Assembly: GCA_964036315.1 (NCBI GenBank) | Contig: OZ038517.1 | Span: 23,635,162 to 23,699,161 of the forward strand | From: Acanthosepion esculentum | Taxonomy: Eukaryota > Mollusca > Cephalopoda > Sepiida > Sepiidae | Length of the DNA stretch: 64,000 bases | Direction of reading: 5' to 3' | In this document: positions 11,801 to 23,087 of the stretch, piece by piece | Layout: each line of letters starts with the position of its first letter | How positions within the stretch are numbered: position 1 is the first letter of the stretch | Translations under genes and position numbers: made by a program | Notes under the pieces: model-generated | What the model was told of the DNA's origin: nothing | Database searches by the model: none | What the model saw: the letters and a program-made list of their open reading frames with translations, nothing else

Positions 11801-12079
11801 AATCTATTTGTTTTGTATCATAATTAAGTAATAAACATAAAACTGTGTCGTTTTTTTTTTTTTAATTTACCCAATTTCATTGAAATAATTCATTCTGAGA
11901 CACCCTATATGATTGACATACACTAATTTATTCAGAGTGGTGTTTTCTTAAATTATATACATTAAGTTATATACATTATAATTTTATATACATTATAATT
12001 TATATACAATTATAATTTATAAATTATATACATTATAATTTTATATACATTATAATTTATATACATTAAATTATATACA

Positions 12080-12200
12080 TTATAATTCATTCTGAGACAC
12101 CCTGTATAATTCATTCTGAGTCACCCTGTATAATTCATTCTGAGACACCCTGTATGATTGACATACACTGATTTATTAAGACTGGTGTTTTCATTTTTGT
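12080..12200. repeat. Transposon end repeated three times
   Basis: TTCATTCTGAGACACCCTGT (24-bp unit with its AATA link) occurs at about 12085, 12109 and 12133, one copy with GAGTCACC. The last unit is followed by the same flank (ATGATTGACATACACT) as the element end at 11898-11955. Confidence 0.8.
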
Positions 12201-12426
12201 TAATGGGTGCGCTCTGAAAAAGTTTTCTTCTCCTATTTGCATTTCCCCCATTATGAGCTTTATTATATCCAAGATATGACACCATATTTCACGAACAGAA
12301 TAGGATAGCTGAAAGAAAAAGGAATGACAGACATGCTATATTCTCTGAGAGATTTTTATGATGCTAAGTTGTACATATATATCAGGGATAGAGCAGGGAT
12401 ATATCAGGGATAGAGCATATGTAAAT

Positions 12427-12530
12427 ATAAAAGTGGACATTAAGGTCAACACCCAGTGGTGACTGTTTCATGCTTAAACACAATCATCAGGCCATGTGCA
12501 TTGTTTTGCCTTGATTGACCTCAATGTCCA

Positions 12531-12537
<7 letters not shown>
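12427..12537. repeat. Foldback of the GTGAACATTGAAGTC family, copy 1
   Basis: Arms 12427-12449 and 12515-12537 are inverted (22 of 23 bases): ATAAAAGTGGACATTAAGGT. The right arm runs straight into a (TA)n tract. Same family as the hairpins at 24176 and 28846. Confidence 0.8.

Positions 12538-12598
<61 letters not shown>
12536..12598. repeat. (TA)n microsatellite
   Basis: About 31 TA units, directly abutting the foldback on its left. Confidence 0.95.
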
Positions 12599-12601
<3 letters not shown>

Positions 12602-12654
12602 ATCCATAGACTATTTTGGTGTATCACAGCTCCCCAGTGTGGCTAGATATCTGA

Positions 12655-12730
12655 TTGCTTCAAGCCAGGATTGAAACCTGACTGATTTGACATCAGTCAG
12701 ATATCTTACCCCTAAGCCATTGTCACATGG
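12655..12730 (-). pseudogene. tRNA-like sequence, SINE head or pseudogene
   Basis: Minus strand reads an A-box-like TGGCTTAGGGGTAAGAT, a perfect extended anticodon stem TGACTGA/TCAGTCA around a 7-base loop TGTCAAA, and a B-box-like GGTTTCAATCC. Acceptor pairing is poor and position 33 is G, so it is not a functional tRNA. Confidence 0.45.
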
Positions 12731-12889
12731 TAGAAAGGAAGGGAATCTTAATGTTTTTCTCTATATGAAAAACGCTAGCGGCTCAAAGAACTCAATTCAT
12801 ACTTGAAGAGTAATGCTTAATAGCAGTAGGAGCCGCTGTTTTTAAAAAACCCTTTCCCTAGAGAGCTCAACCAGATTTCTGGGAGCATA

Positions 12890-13050
12890 TATATATAAAA
12901 TCATTCAAACGAAAATCATTCAAACGTAAATCATTCAAACGAAAAACAAATACTGAAGCTAATTATACGGCGAGAATCACTCTCACAAACAATATTTACT
13001 AATAAAATACAATCAACTTCGAATCTGTTAATTCGTTTGAATGATTTACG
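12890..13050. repeat. Short repeats ATCATTCAAACG with inverted partner
   Basis: AATCATTCAAACG occurs three times at 12899-12940. Its reverse complement CGTTTGAATGATTTACG is at 13034-13050, next to (TA)n. Resembles a small foldback with a tandem arm. Confidence 0.6.
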
Positions 13051-13051
13051 T

Positions 13052-13129
<78 letters not shown>

Positions 13130-13241
13130 CGAGAGAGAGCATATTAGGTCATATATATATATATATCTATAAAGAGAGAGAGAGAGAGCTTATATTGTTA
13201 TATATATATATATATATATATAGACAGAGAGCATATATAGT

Positions 13242-13273
<32 letters not shown>

Positions 13274-13287
13274 AAGAACATATATAG

Positions 13288-13320
<33 letters not shown>
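13052..13320. repeat. Compound (TA)n/(GA)n microsatellites
   Basis: Alternating TA and GA tracts separated by short CATATTAGGT/TATAGTTAT-like links, forming an imperfect higher-order repeat of about 60-70 bp. Confidence 0.9.
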
Positions 13321-13322
<2 letters not shown>

Positions 13323-13378
13323 AATTTATAACTATATACCACTGTGTGTCTGTTGGTGTTTCTATATTTGGTTAATCC

Positions 13379-13850
13379 CCGTTTCTCTGATTGCAATGTT
13401 AATGGTCCTGCCATCTTATATTGGCTTCCGTCACTTACCCATTGCTATAACATAGTTTCCCTTTGTCTTTTTTATAAATACTTTCATGGTAATTGTTCCC
13501 ATGAACTTTCTTCTATGGTACCTAGATTTTATGAATTTAAGGGCAGCAGTAGTTTGGCAGCAAGGTCTCATTATTTTGCAGTTTAAGATATAACTGTAAG
13601 TTCTATACTAACAGTTTTTTCTATTGCACTTCTCACTTGTGGAACTCTCTTCTGGCTTGTTGCTTCCAAGCCAACTTTGATCATCAAAAATATAAATGCC
13701 AATGTCAATCGTTATCCTTTGTCTTCTTAATTACTTTTCTTTTATTGTTCTGTCTTCTTAATAATGTTTTTTTCTTAGATTCTCGTTCACTCAGTAACCC
13801 CCTGTATCTTAGTGGCTTTATTGTCTTGCTTGGGGTGAAATGATTAAAAT
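13379..13850 (+). pseudogene. LINE 3' end (RLWNSLP family), plus strand
   Basis: C-terminal RT remnant: SLCLFYKYFHGNC near 13460, a frameshifted continuation with CGTLFWL in place of RLWNSLP near 13640, then a residual NVNRYPLSS-like end. The 3'UTR end reads GTAACCCCCTGTATCTTAGT and GCTTGGGGTGAAATGATT. Everything upstream is missing (5' truncation). About 40 bp before it (13355-13395) resembles 13926-13965 downstream, which could be a target duplication or a pre-existing repeat. Non-functional. Confidence 0.8.
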
Positions 13851-13929
13851 ATGTATGTATATGTGTGTTTGTGTGGTGTGTGTAACTATTTATCTGTGTG
13901 TGTGTTGCTGTGTGAATGTGGGTGTGTCT

Positions 13930-14410
13930 ATATTTAGTTAATCCCCGGTTTTTTGATTGGATGTGGCACTGCTGTTACTTGAATCGGTTTGTTGCTAGTC
14001 AACCATGAGAAGAACTAACAATCTCCTTCAGCCTGAAATTGCTTTCCTTTGGTAGAAATAACAACAGATGGCAAATGTGTATATATTGATTGGGATCACT
14101 AATCTGCTCACAATTTGTGTGTGTCTGAAAAAACATCTTTTTAAATTCATTTACTCAACAAAATATTCCAAAGCGTATTTTCTACATAACTTCGTTGTCT
14201 TGCATTGGGTTGCCAACTTGCTAAAATGAAAATTCAAGATTCCAGTACTTTGTTTTCACAACCATGGGCCCTTGAGAGAAAAGTTCCCAACCAGGAGTGC
14301 AATGACCCACAAACTGATTTTTTTCTTGTGCCACTCAAGGTAGAGATGTTACTGTGTGGTGTTGTATGAGTGTAAAACATGGCAAGAAATAGTTTTTCAA
14401 ACAGCTAACT
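13930..14410. other. No recognised feature
   Basis: Unique-looking DNA between a LINE 3' end and a VNTR-core repeat. No coding signal seen. Confidence 0.4.
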
Positions 14411-14414
14411 CTAG

Positions 14415-15290
14415 ATTTGATTGGTTTGTTTTATGGCATATCAACCTCACTGGGTTATTTAATGCTGACAAAAATTTTATTACTGGTAATATTTTTTTTT
14501 TTGTTTTCAAAAATGTATTTCTGGTAATATATTTTCATAAAAAAAAAATCTGTTGCTGTAATATCTTTTTTTTTCCAAAATCTATTGCTTGTGCCATATC
14601 TGACTGCATGGGTCGGTTGGTAGATATCCTGCAGTTGGAAATTCATTGTGGAATTCAGTTGACTACTTCTATGTGCCATTGGCGAATGTTATATCTGTTG
14701 TTCTTGTTCTAGGTATTATCGTTCATTACCAACCTTCGTGTGATTATTCTATTCAGTAACCTTCCCTCGGTTACAACACTAGCATATACTCTTTTATTAT
14801 ATATATATACTCACTTCTAGCAGTTGACTACTTCTTCTATGTGCCACTGGTGAATCTTATATGTGTTGTTCTTGTCCTAAGTATTACTAAGTCCTAAATA
14901 TTTTATTACTGGTAATATTTCTTTTTTGTTTTCAAAAATGTATTTCTGGTAATATATTTTCATCAAAAAAATCTGTTGCTGTAATATCTTTTTTTTTTCC
15001 AAAATTTATTCCTGGTAATATCTTTTTTTACAAAGTATTTCTGGTATTAAAACCTATTTTTACACTTTCATAGTATCTTGACCCTAATTTGGGGTTTAAC
15101 TATTTGCCCATAGCTGGGACCCTAACAGGTGCTACCACCCTGGGTCAGGGTGGATCTGGGAACACTAGCAATTAAGAGGTGGTTCCATGCTCCTCAAAAC
15201 CTCCTGATCAGAGGCCTTGCTGTTGGACGTAGTTTATAGTCATACCCAGGACGCGGATGTAGTTTATAGTCATACCCAGGACAGTTGGAC
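14415..15290 (+). repeat. VNTR-core repeat, longest copy
   Basis: Head TATGGCATATCAACC. Core units ATGTATTTCTGGTAATAT occur in two blocks (14480-14600 and 14900-15060). The blocks are separated by a duplicated segment containing GTTGACTACTTCTATGTGCC (14657) and GTTGACTACTTCTTCTATGT (14823). Tail TTTGCCCATAGCTGGGACC, CCTAACAGGTGCTACCACC, and a twice-repeated TAGTTTATAGTCATACCCAG. Confidence 0.75.
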
Positions 15291-15309
15291 TTGAAGAGAT
15301 CAAGATTTA

Positions 15310-15650
15310 ATCGATGAATAAAATCTCAGTATTCAGTCAGAGACACTATACGTATGGAGTGGAAGTAGAAGTAAGAAGGAACCTGAAACCCAATCCTAAA
15401 CAGGAAACAAAGGATAAACCTCTACTCCAAAAACTGGGGAGAAGTGTGAACCAGATGCTAGGTGAACCTATCTGCTCCTACTGGGAGAGAAGAAAAAAAA
15501 ATTAGTGAATAAAATTACAGAGCTCAATTGGAGACATTATAAGTATAGTGTGGGATGAACCGAAAACTCAATCCTAAACAGAAAACCTCTACTCCTGTTC
15601 AAAAGATCAGGGAGGAGTGTGAACCGAAATCAGTTTGATATTTTTGATTG
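15310..15650 (-). repeat. About 200-bp units of the LINE 3'UTR, two copies
   Basis: Two units share CCCAATCCTAAACAGGAAAC or a close variant, then AAACCTCTACTCC and GTGTGAACC. They match in reverse complement the arrays at 16235-16760. The 63-aa ORF across them has no independent support. Confidence 0.7.
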
Positions 15651-15756
15651 TTAGGAATTCATATGTAATAAAATTTTACATGGTCAGTGTAAGATTTCAG
15701 TTCACTTAGAATTTTAGAGAAAAAGAATAGAATAAACATCATGTGGTGCCTTGACT

Positions 15757-16075
15757 ACACAAATTTTAGCATGCTACTAGATTGGCAATTAGGTCTCACC
15801 ATTTTACTGTTGAAATAGCGAGATGCAACTGTATGTTCTATTCTAATAGTTTCTTTTCTCGTACTTCTTGCATGTAAAACTCCCTTCTGATTTCTTGTTT
15901 CCTTGCCACTTACAGTCTTCAAAGATTTAAATGCAACATCACTCTCCATCTTCTTTTTTCCTGAAACCTGTTCTTTTATTGTCCTTCTCCTCATTCAAGG
16001 TTTCTCATTCTGTTTCACTATGAGTAACCCCCTTGCGTCCTAGTGACATTAACACTTTGTTTAATGTAGCAGTTT
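15757..16075 (+). pseudogene. LINE C-terminal RT and 3'UTR fragment
   Basis: Plus-strand copy of the main LINE family. It shows the ARSHHFTVE-like, TSCM-NSLL and FKCN-like segments of the RT C-terminus with stop codons, then GAGTAACCCCCTTGCGTCCT of the 3'UTR. It lacks the final GGGGTGAAATGATT end, so it is truncated at both sides. The antisense 79-aa ORF in this span is a shadow. Confidence 0.75.
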
Positions 16076-16119
16076 TTTTAATAGTACATATAACTTCAAT
16101 GCATCTTTAACATATCAAA

Positions 16120-16790
16120 ATCATTTCATCCCAAACAAGGCAATAAATAGAATCTCTCTGGCAAAGACATCTTCTTCTATGTGCTGTGTCCCTTCAAGAC
16201 ATAGGCAATCATGGCTCTCCACAATTTTCTTTCCTATCACCTGGTTGACACTCCTTCCAGATCTTTTGAACAGGATTAGAGGTGTATCCCTTGTTTCCTG
16301 TTTAGGATTGGGTTTCCAGTTCCTTCTCCTAAAGTCTACTTCAATTCTATACTTCTAATGTCCCTGTCTGTATTCTGAAATTTTATTTACTAATTATTTT
16401 TTTCTCTTCCCAATATTAGATAGGTTTACCTATCATCTAGTTCACACTGCTCCCCAGTCTTTTGAAAAGGAGTAGAGGTTTATCTCTCATTTCCAGTTTA
16501 TGATTGGGTTTTCAGTTCCTTCTCTTAAAGTCGACTTCAATTCTATACTTCTAACCTCTCCGTCTGAACTCTGAAATTTTATTTACTAATTATTATTATT
16601 ATTTTCTCTCCTCAATATTAGATGGGTCAGTCTATCATCCAGTTTACACTCCTCAGTCTTTTGTACAGGAGTAGTGGTTTATCCTTTGTTTCCTGTTTAG
16701 GGTTGAGCTTCCATTCTAAAGTCTACTTCAACTCTATACTTCTCATGTCTCAATCTGAACTTTGAAATTATATTTACTATTATAATTCAA
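16120..16790 (+). repeat. About 200-bp tandem repeat, three units (LINE 3'UTR)
   Basis: The anchor TATCATCTAGTTCACACT and variants occur at 16235, 16431 and 16633 (periods 196 and 202). Each unit then has GAGTAGAGGTTTATC, CCTGTTTAGGATTGGGTTTC and TTTTATTTACTAATTATT. At 61275-61500 the same sequence directly precedes the LINE end GCTTGGGGTGAA, so the array is part of that LINE's 3'UTR. Confidence 0.75.
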
Positions 16791-16909
16791 CAATTCTGTG
16801 GCTATTGTTATGATACACTCTTACTTATATAACATGCTTCCTATAAGGAGTCTCTATTCATAATGCTTCATCTATTTGCTGTGACACCTGTATTAGTTAG
16901 TCTTCAAAT

Positions 16910-17505
16910 GACTTCAAATGGCTAGGTATTTACTCAGGCCTCCCCACTTAGACAGGATGCGACACAAGGTCAGGTTTAATGTGGAGAACCTGTGTGTGAA
17001 CACTCAGGCAAATGGTCCATAACTGTGAGAAATGAGTATTTTGCTTGTCTGTTTTTCTCAGCCAAGTCTCTGTCTGTGGACAGAGCCCCAACTGAGTCAC
17101 CCTCTGCACAAAGACTGAGGTCTTATTAGTTGCAAGCCAGACTGCGAACTGCCTGACTCCAAACAGCTAAGTATTTACCAAACCTCCCCACAAGGCAGGA
17201 TGTGGTACAAGGACGGTTTTTACGTGGGGTGATTCCGAGTCCATCGGCTCGGGGCAAAAATTCCCCGTAGAACCCACATACACAGGGTCAGGTTTGTCTA
17301 CCTCCCCAGATGAGACTGCCCTTCGGTATAGCCTCGTCTGGGTCCCTCTCTGCCTGAAGGCAGAGAGTTCAACAAGTCAATCATGAGCTTGGCACTGAAC
17401 TGTCTGACTCGAAACTGGTAACAGTCTTAATTCTGACCCAGAGCTCTTTATAGTAATGTACCAGTTCATATAGTCACTGGGGTTGTACTATTTACTCCAC
17501 AACAT
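16910..17505 (-). mobile_element. 3' LTR of the Ty3/gypsy element
   Basis: On the minus strand it starts TGTTGTGGAGTAAATAG at 17505, directly after a purine-rich tract (AAAAAGGAGGA) that fits a polypurine tract. A TATAAAGAG promoter-like box lies near 17455. The far half contains two related blocks (16920-17010 and 17163-17230, both with TATTTAC, CCTCCCCAC and GGTACAAGG-like text), so the LTR carries an internal duplication. Matches the solo LTR at 2400-2932. The exact 3' limit is uncertain. Confidence 0.7.
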
Positions 17506-17512
17506 CCTCCTT

Positions 17513-20500
17513 TTTGAGATTAATACCTTTTATAAAATTTTTATTTTTTATAGTATTAATATCTCCCCCTCATCTTTCTGGAGAGTTTGCCAACATACTT
17601 GACTTAGTAGCTTTTCCATCTTGGATCCACATCCAATTCTTTAGTACACTTTCTTCTTCTAGAACTTGTCCTGGTAGGTTTCACAACTTGTTGTGGTTCT
17701 GGCACATTCAAAATGCTATATAGCATTTTTATTGGTTCTTCCAATCTTCTTTTCAGCTGATTATGGTACCTTTTAAGTTCAAATTTTTTCTCTTTCACTA
17801 TGTAAATCAATTTCCTGATTCTTGCTGATATTATGCTGTCTTCCCATGTTTCTTTGCCTCCTCATATGCTTTAAAGAACACTTTATCACTGGTCTTGAAA
17901 CTTTTGTTGACTATTTATGTTTTTTGACTTGGTAACAACTTGTTGAACATCGATTTTTACTCTTCTGGTAAACATTAATTCTGCCAGCAACATGAATGAT
18001 GCTGTATTGGGGTTAGGTGTTACCCAGTAAACTGTCAGAAAATTTTGAAATACTTCCTTATTTAATTTCTCAAAACTTGCTTTCTTCAGCACTCTTTTGA
18101 ATGTTCCCTCAAAATGTTTAGCTTGTCAGTTAGACCTTGGGTGATACAGTGGGGTTGTAACATGTTCAATGGAGAGCATCTTACAAAAATCTTGGAATTC
18201 TTTATCCCTGAATTGCATTCTATTATCAGATACTATGGTATGTAGTATGCCATATCTTGCAAACGGTTCATACAAAAACTCACTTTTTGCACGTATAAAT
18301 TTCTGGCCATTTTGTGAAACTATCAATTATCACAAGAGAATGTGATCCATTGATAGGACCTGCAAAATCTATATGCAATCTTGAGCACTGCATGTTTATC
18401 TTTGTGATAGGTAGTTTTGCTGCTAGAGAACAACATCTATGCTTTTACTATTCTTTCAATATCTTCGTCCATTCTGATCCAATATACAAAACTCTTCGTC
18501 ATAGATTTCATTCAAGAAAAACCAGGATATCCGCAATGAAAATCCTTTAATATTCACTTCTGTAACACTCTTGGTATTACAACCCTTTGACCGTCTTTGT
18601 TACTTTCTTTCATTTGCTTATTTATTTTCTCAATAAAGATGTCATTTTCCACTTTTTCTTTTATTTCATCCAGTGTCACTAGTAACTCTTATACTACGTT
18701 GCACAAAATGTTTTTTATTTCCATTTCACTTTTTAGTGCTGCAATGACCATGTCCTCCAATGATACTACATTTTTAAGTATAAATCGAGATAATCCATCT
18801 GCATGCCCTAATTTTTCAGATGGTTGGTACTACATTGTAAAATCATAGTTTAATGGTACCCCAGTGTTCTAATCTATTAGCTGTATCAGTAGGTATACCT
18901 TTCTTTGAACCATATATTGTTAATAAAGGCCTGTGGTCTGTTTGTGTTGGGAAATTTCTTCCATGAATAAATTTATGAAATTTTTTCACAGCGAATATAA
19001 TTGTTAGAGCTTCATTTTCTATCTGGCTGTAATTTTTCTCAGCTGGTAAAAGCGAACATGAAGAATGAGAGGTTTTCATTTTACTGCCATCATATTTGTT
19101 TAAAATCACTGCTCCAATACCATACTCACTAGCATCTGATGTCACTACAATTTCTGCTTTTGGACCATAGTGTGCTAATGATAATTCCGACTTAAGTCTT
19201 TTTTTGTATTTCGTCAAATGACTTTTGACATTTATCATTCCAATTCCACTTTACTCCTTTTTTAAGTAGATTGTTAAGTGGAGCCCTTAACTTATGCATA
19301 TTTTGTAAATAAATTTTGATAGTAATTAGCGAGTCCTAAAAAAGCTTATAACGTAGTCACATTTGTTAGTGTAGGCATATTTTTAATTGTATTTGCCCTC
19401 AATGGGTCTGGTTGCCTACCATTTTTATCAATAATTTGATGAAGTTATTTAATTTTCTGCAAAAACAATTCACATTTTTCTTCATAAGTTTGAATCTGTG
19501 TTCACTTAGTTTGCCCAAAGTTGTTTTCACATACCCAACATGTTGTTCTTTTGATACACTTTTGATCAGAATGTCGTCCAGATATGCTACAGCAAAGTCA
19601 CAAACTGCAAAGCATGGTATTCATGGCTTATTGAAAAATAGCTGGTGCCACCTTTATACCAAAAAGAAATCAATTAAATTTATATGCTTCACTTTTCATA
19701 TATATGGTCATTAATTCAGAACATTTATTTTTAATCTGAATTGGTAAGTATGGTTCAGAGAGATCCAGTTTTGAAAATATTCTTCCGCCTTTCAACTTCA
19801 AAAAAATTTCTTCTGGTCTTGGTAATGAGTAGTTATGCTTTTCTAAACTACTGTTTAATCCAGTCAAGAAATCTGCACAAACACAAATTTTATTATTTCT
19901 TTTCTTTACATGCACCACTGGTGCAGCTGATTTTGAATGGTTAATTTTTTATATTACACCAATTCTTCTGAGTCTGTCAAACTCTTCATTAACTTGTTCT
20001 AATGTTGCGAATGGTATGCCCTGTTTTGGTTTAAATACTGGTGTGAAACCTTTTTTATTTGAAAATCCGCCTTTAATATTGAACACTGGCCCAGTTCATT
20101 TGACAGAATATCTGGAAAATATTTTTTTAATTTTTCCTTAAAATTTTTGCTCTGACTTTTTAAATTGGTTGCTTGTACACTTTTGTTTTTACAATAAATA
20201 TTTATCAGCAAATTCCAAATTATTTCTAAAAAAATATAAAATTTCTCTCCAGAAACTGAAATCACAACTTTGGAAGTCCTTTTTAAGAAATGGTTTCCAA
20301 TTTTCTTCCAAGTGGTTACACTGATTATTGAAATATCACTACCAGTGTCTAGTATCATTTTTACATCCACATTAATTTTCTTTTGTTTTCTGTAACCATT
20401 TTATCCATCACAATCCTGCGTACTAATTTCTTCCTGTGAGAATTTTTGGGGGTTTGGATTTTCAGTGTGACTTTATATGTCTTTGTTTACCACACTTGTA

Positions 20501-20690
20501 ACATTCTGCATTTTTAAATGAACAGTCTTTTCCAAGATGTCATTTACCTCATCTGAAACAAGGATTTATTCTCCATTTTGTACATTTGTCCTTTGCACAT
20601 TCTTTTTTCTGAATTTCTTCAGCAACGTGTTTCAGATTTAGTATTTTCTGACAATCATCCAATATTTCTTGCAGTGTAATGTTACTGTTT
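17513..20690 (-). pseudogene. Ty3/gypsy retrotransposon internal region (gag-pol), decayed
   Basis: Minus-strand order, 5' to 3', is Gag zinc knuckles (20600-20440: CYKCGK followed by H and a mutated last Cys), aspartic protease (ILDTGSDISII at about 20350), reverse transcriptase (19960-19300; FSKLDLSEPY and YLDDILI), RNase H (TSDASEYGIGAVI at about 19150; SQIENEAL), integrase core (DFAGP-like first Asp at about 18365; VSDNRMQFRD second Asp near 18220; YHPRSN near 18140) and a basic C-terminus ending near 17600. Domain order PR-RT-RH-IN is diagnostic for Ty3/gypsy. Many frameshifts and stops break it into short ORFs, and the second IN motif has R in place of G after DN. No envelope gene is present. 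The 5' LTR and most of Gag are missing: the element ends abruptly at the 125-bp satellite at 20697. Confidence 0.9.
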
Positions 20691-20696
20691 GTTCAA

Positions 20697-21835
20697 AGCA
20701 AGAAGCCGGAAGAGAGTTCCACAAGCGAAAATTGAGTGAGAACAATAGAAGAGTAATCAGGAAGACAGTAGATAACGATTGACATTGCATTTAAATTTTT
20801 GAAGATCAAAGTTGACTGGAAAGCAAAAAGCCGGAAGAGAGTTCTACAAGCGAAAATTGAGTGAGAACAATAGAAGAGTAATCAGGAAGACAGTAGATAA
20901 CGATTGACATTGCATTTAAATTTTTGAAGATCAAAGTTGACAGGAAAGCAAGAAGCCGGAAGAGAGTTCCACAAGCGAAAATTGAGTGAGAACAATAGAA
21001 GAGTAATCAGGAAGCGATTGACATTGCATTTAAATTTTTGAAGATCAAAGTTGAAAGGAAAGCAAGAAGCCGGAAGAGAGTTCCACAAGGGAAAATTGAG
21101 TGAGAACAATAGAAGAGTAATCAGGAAGACAGTAGATAACGAGTGACATTGCATTTAAATTTTTGAAGATCAAAGTTGAAAGGAAAGCAAGAAGCCAGAA
21201 GAGAGTTCCACAAGCGAAAATTGAGTGAGAACAATAGAAGAGTAATCAGGAAGACAGTAGATAACGATTGACATTGCATTTAAATTTTTGAAGATCAAAG
21301 TTGACAGGAAAGCAAGAAGACGGAAGAGAGTTCCACAAGCGAAAATTGAGTGAGAACAATAGAAGAGTAATCAGGAAGACAGTAGATAACGATTGACATT
21401 GCATTTAAATTTTTGAAGATCAAAGTTGACTGGAAAGCAAAAAGCCGGAAGAGAGTTCCACAAGCGAAAATTGAGTGAGAACAATAGAAGAGTAATCAGG
21501 AAGACAGTAGATAACGATTGACATTGCATTCAACTTTTTGAAGATCAAAGTTGACAGGAAAGCAAGAAGACGGAAGAGAGTTCCACAAGCGAAAATTGAG
21601 TGAGAACAATAGAAGAGTAATCAGGAAGACAGTAGATAACGATTGACATTGCATTTAAATTTTTGAAGATCAAAGTTGACAGGAAAGCAAGAAGACGGAA
21701 GAGAGTTCCACAAGCGAAAATTGAGTGAGAACAATAGAAGAGTAATCAGGAAGACAGTAGATAACGATTGACATTGCATTTAAATTTTTGAAGATCAAAG
21801 TTGAGAGGAAAGCAAGAAGCCGGAAGAGAGTTCCA
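20697..21835 (-). repeat. 125-bp satellite derived from LINE coding sequence
   Basis: The anchor AGCAAGAAGCCGGAAGAGAG and close variants recur at 20697, 20822, 20947, 21061, 21186, 21311, 21436, 21561, 21686 and 21811. The period is exactly 125 bp, apart from one 114-bp unit. On the minus strand each monomer encodes LWNSLPASCFPVNFDLQKFK-like text, the RT C-terminus of the window's LINE family. 125 is not a multiple of 3, so no long protein can result. The last unit is continuous with the parental LINE copy at 21836. Confidence 0.9.
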
Positions 21836-22245
21836 CAAATTAGAAGTGCAAGAGAAGAAACTACTAGCATAGAACTTACAGTTACATCTCAATTCAACTA
21901 TGAATTGATGAGACCTTGTTTCCAAACTATTACTGCACTTAAATTCATAAAGTCTGGGTACCATAGTTCATCAGAACAATTACCATGAAAGTATTTATAG
22001 AAAAGGAACAAGGAAGCTACTGGTGAGAAGTGATTGATACTGAGATGTCAGGTCAAGACTAATAAAACTGCAGATTTAAAAAAAATTTTTATCAAGAATT
22101 TCTAAGTATATTGCTGGAGCACCAGATCATGTGACAGCAAGATTCAAAACATATTATTATAAATATGTAAGATAGATTCTGGAGAGGAAAATTTTAAACA
22201 TAATTTTTAAAAAGAATCATCAATTCTCAACACATGGGATAAAAA
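21836..22245 (-). pseudogene. LINE RT C-terminal copy, parent of the satellite
   Basis: Minus-strand LINE fragment. 21964-21746 encodes MVPRLYEFKCSNSLETRSH, then CTSNLWNSLPASCFP. Upstream, 22245-22080 matches the more diverged 6745-6905 part of the other minus-strand LINE (CCAGATCATGTGACAGCA-like). The coding part runs directly into the 125-bp array, which duplicates its last 125 bp. Frame breaks are present, so it is not functional. Confidence 0.8.
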
Positions 22246-22600
22246 TTTTTTTTGTACTAGCTGATGTGGGTCAGTATGATCCATCTCATTTTATATGAAG
22301 GCAAGTGTCAATCTTAGAATAACGATGTACAAAAAATGAATTAATATTTCAATGAATTCTTTTTGGAAAGAATTTATGGAGTATTTAATTTTTATATGAC
22401 CCTCTTTAAACTTCCACAAATTCATGGAAATGTTGTTGGTTCCAATGTGCAAAATGTCTGCTAAAAACACCCCCTCCCCAAATTTATAGACAAATCCTGC
22501 AGATGCATGGTGGTATTTCTTTGATGTTGGATCCTGGAAGAGAGTAGGTCTGGACTTGAGCAACCCTGACTTAAAAATATCTACTGGTTAAATTTGTACT
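22246..22600. other. No recognised feature
   Basis: AT-rich; a 90-aa minus ORF here lacks recognisable motifs and is probably chance. Confidence 0.35.
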
Positions 22601-22718
22601 CTTCTTGAACACTTCGACATGGTTTAATGGGTAGCAAGCTTGTTTCACTTGATCAGTTACAACTGACTATTGAGTTTGATCCTCAATGGGTGTTCCATAC
22701 TTTCGGCCTTGTGCCACA

Positions 22719-22720
<2 letters not shown>
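22600..22720 (+). mobile_element. tRNA-derived SINE fragment
   Basis: A-box-like TGGTTTAATGGGTAGCAAG and B-box-like GAGTTTGATCC are spaced as in tRNA-derived SINEs. They are followed by CCTCAATGGGTGTTCC, similar to CCTCATTGGGTGCCCC at 55670. Confidence 0.5.

Positions 22721-22721
<1 letters not shown>

Positions 22722-22753
<32 letters not shown>
22722..22753. repeat. (TA)n microsatellite
   Basis: Uninterrupted TA tract following the SINE. Confidence 0.95.
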
Positions 22754-22760
<7 letters not shown>

Positions 22761-22818
22761 TTCCAAAAGGATAGAATCCAGGTAGAATTCAATATCCAGG
22801 ACGGAGCAAGAATATAAT

Positions 22819-23032
22819 ATAAAAGGCTCAAACACTAATATTCCATGGTTATAATTTATTACATTGGAATTGTAATGACAATCCAATTCATCAGACATGC
22901 AAATTCAAAAAGAAATCAAAATATAACTCTGTATTTATCTGTATCTCACTCATTTAAACCGTTATTTAACTCCTCTCTTTAAAACTTCAAATGTCATAAA
23001 TTATAACCATGGAATATTAGTGTTTGAGCCTT

Positions 23033-23036
<4 letters not shown>
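22819..23036. repeat. Perfect 40-bp inverted repeat beside (TA)n
   Basis: 22819-22858 (ATAAAAGGCTCAAACACTAA...) is an exact reverse complement of 22997-23036. The right arm passes directly into (TA)n. The loop is about 138 bp. Confidence 0.9.

Positions 23037-23086
<50 letters not shown>
23037..23086. repeat. (TA)n microsatellite
   Basis: About 24 TA units adjoining the inverted repeat. Confidence 0.95.

Positions 23087-23087
<1 letters not shown>

Larger units (their letters stand above)
11030..11905 (+). mobile_element. Decayed Tc1/mariner-type element
   Basis: Termini GGGTGTTCTAGAATTAT (left) and, in reverse complement, GGGTGTCTCAGAATGAATT (right), each flanked by TA (11028-11029 and 11906-11907). 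The interior holds an expanded AT-rich minisatellite and a decayed transposase C-terminus. Mariner-type ends and TA target sites are established family traits; the exact ends are my reading. Confidence 0.55.
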
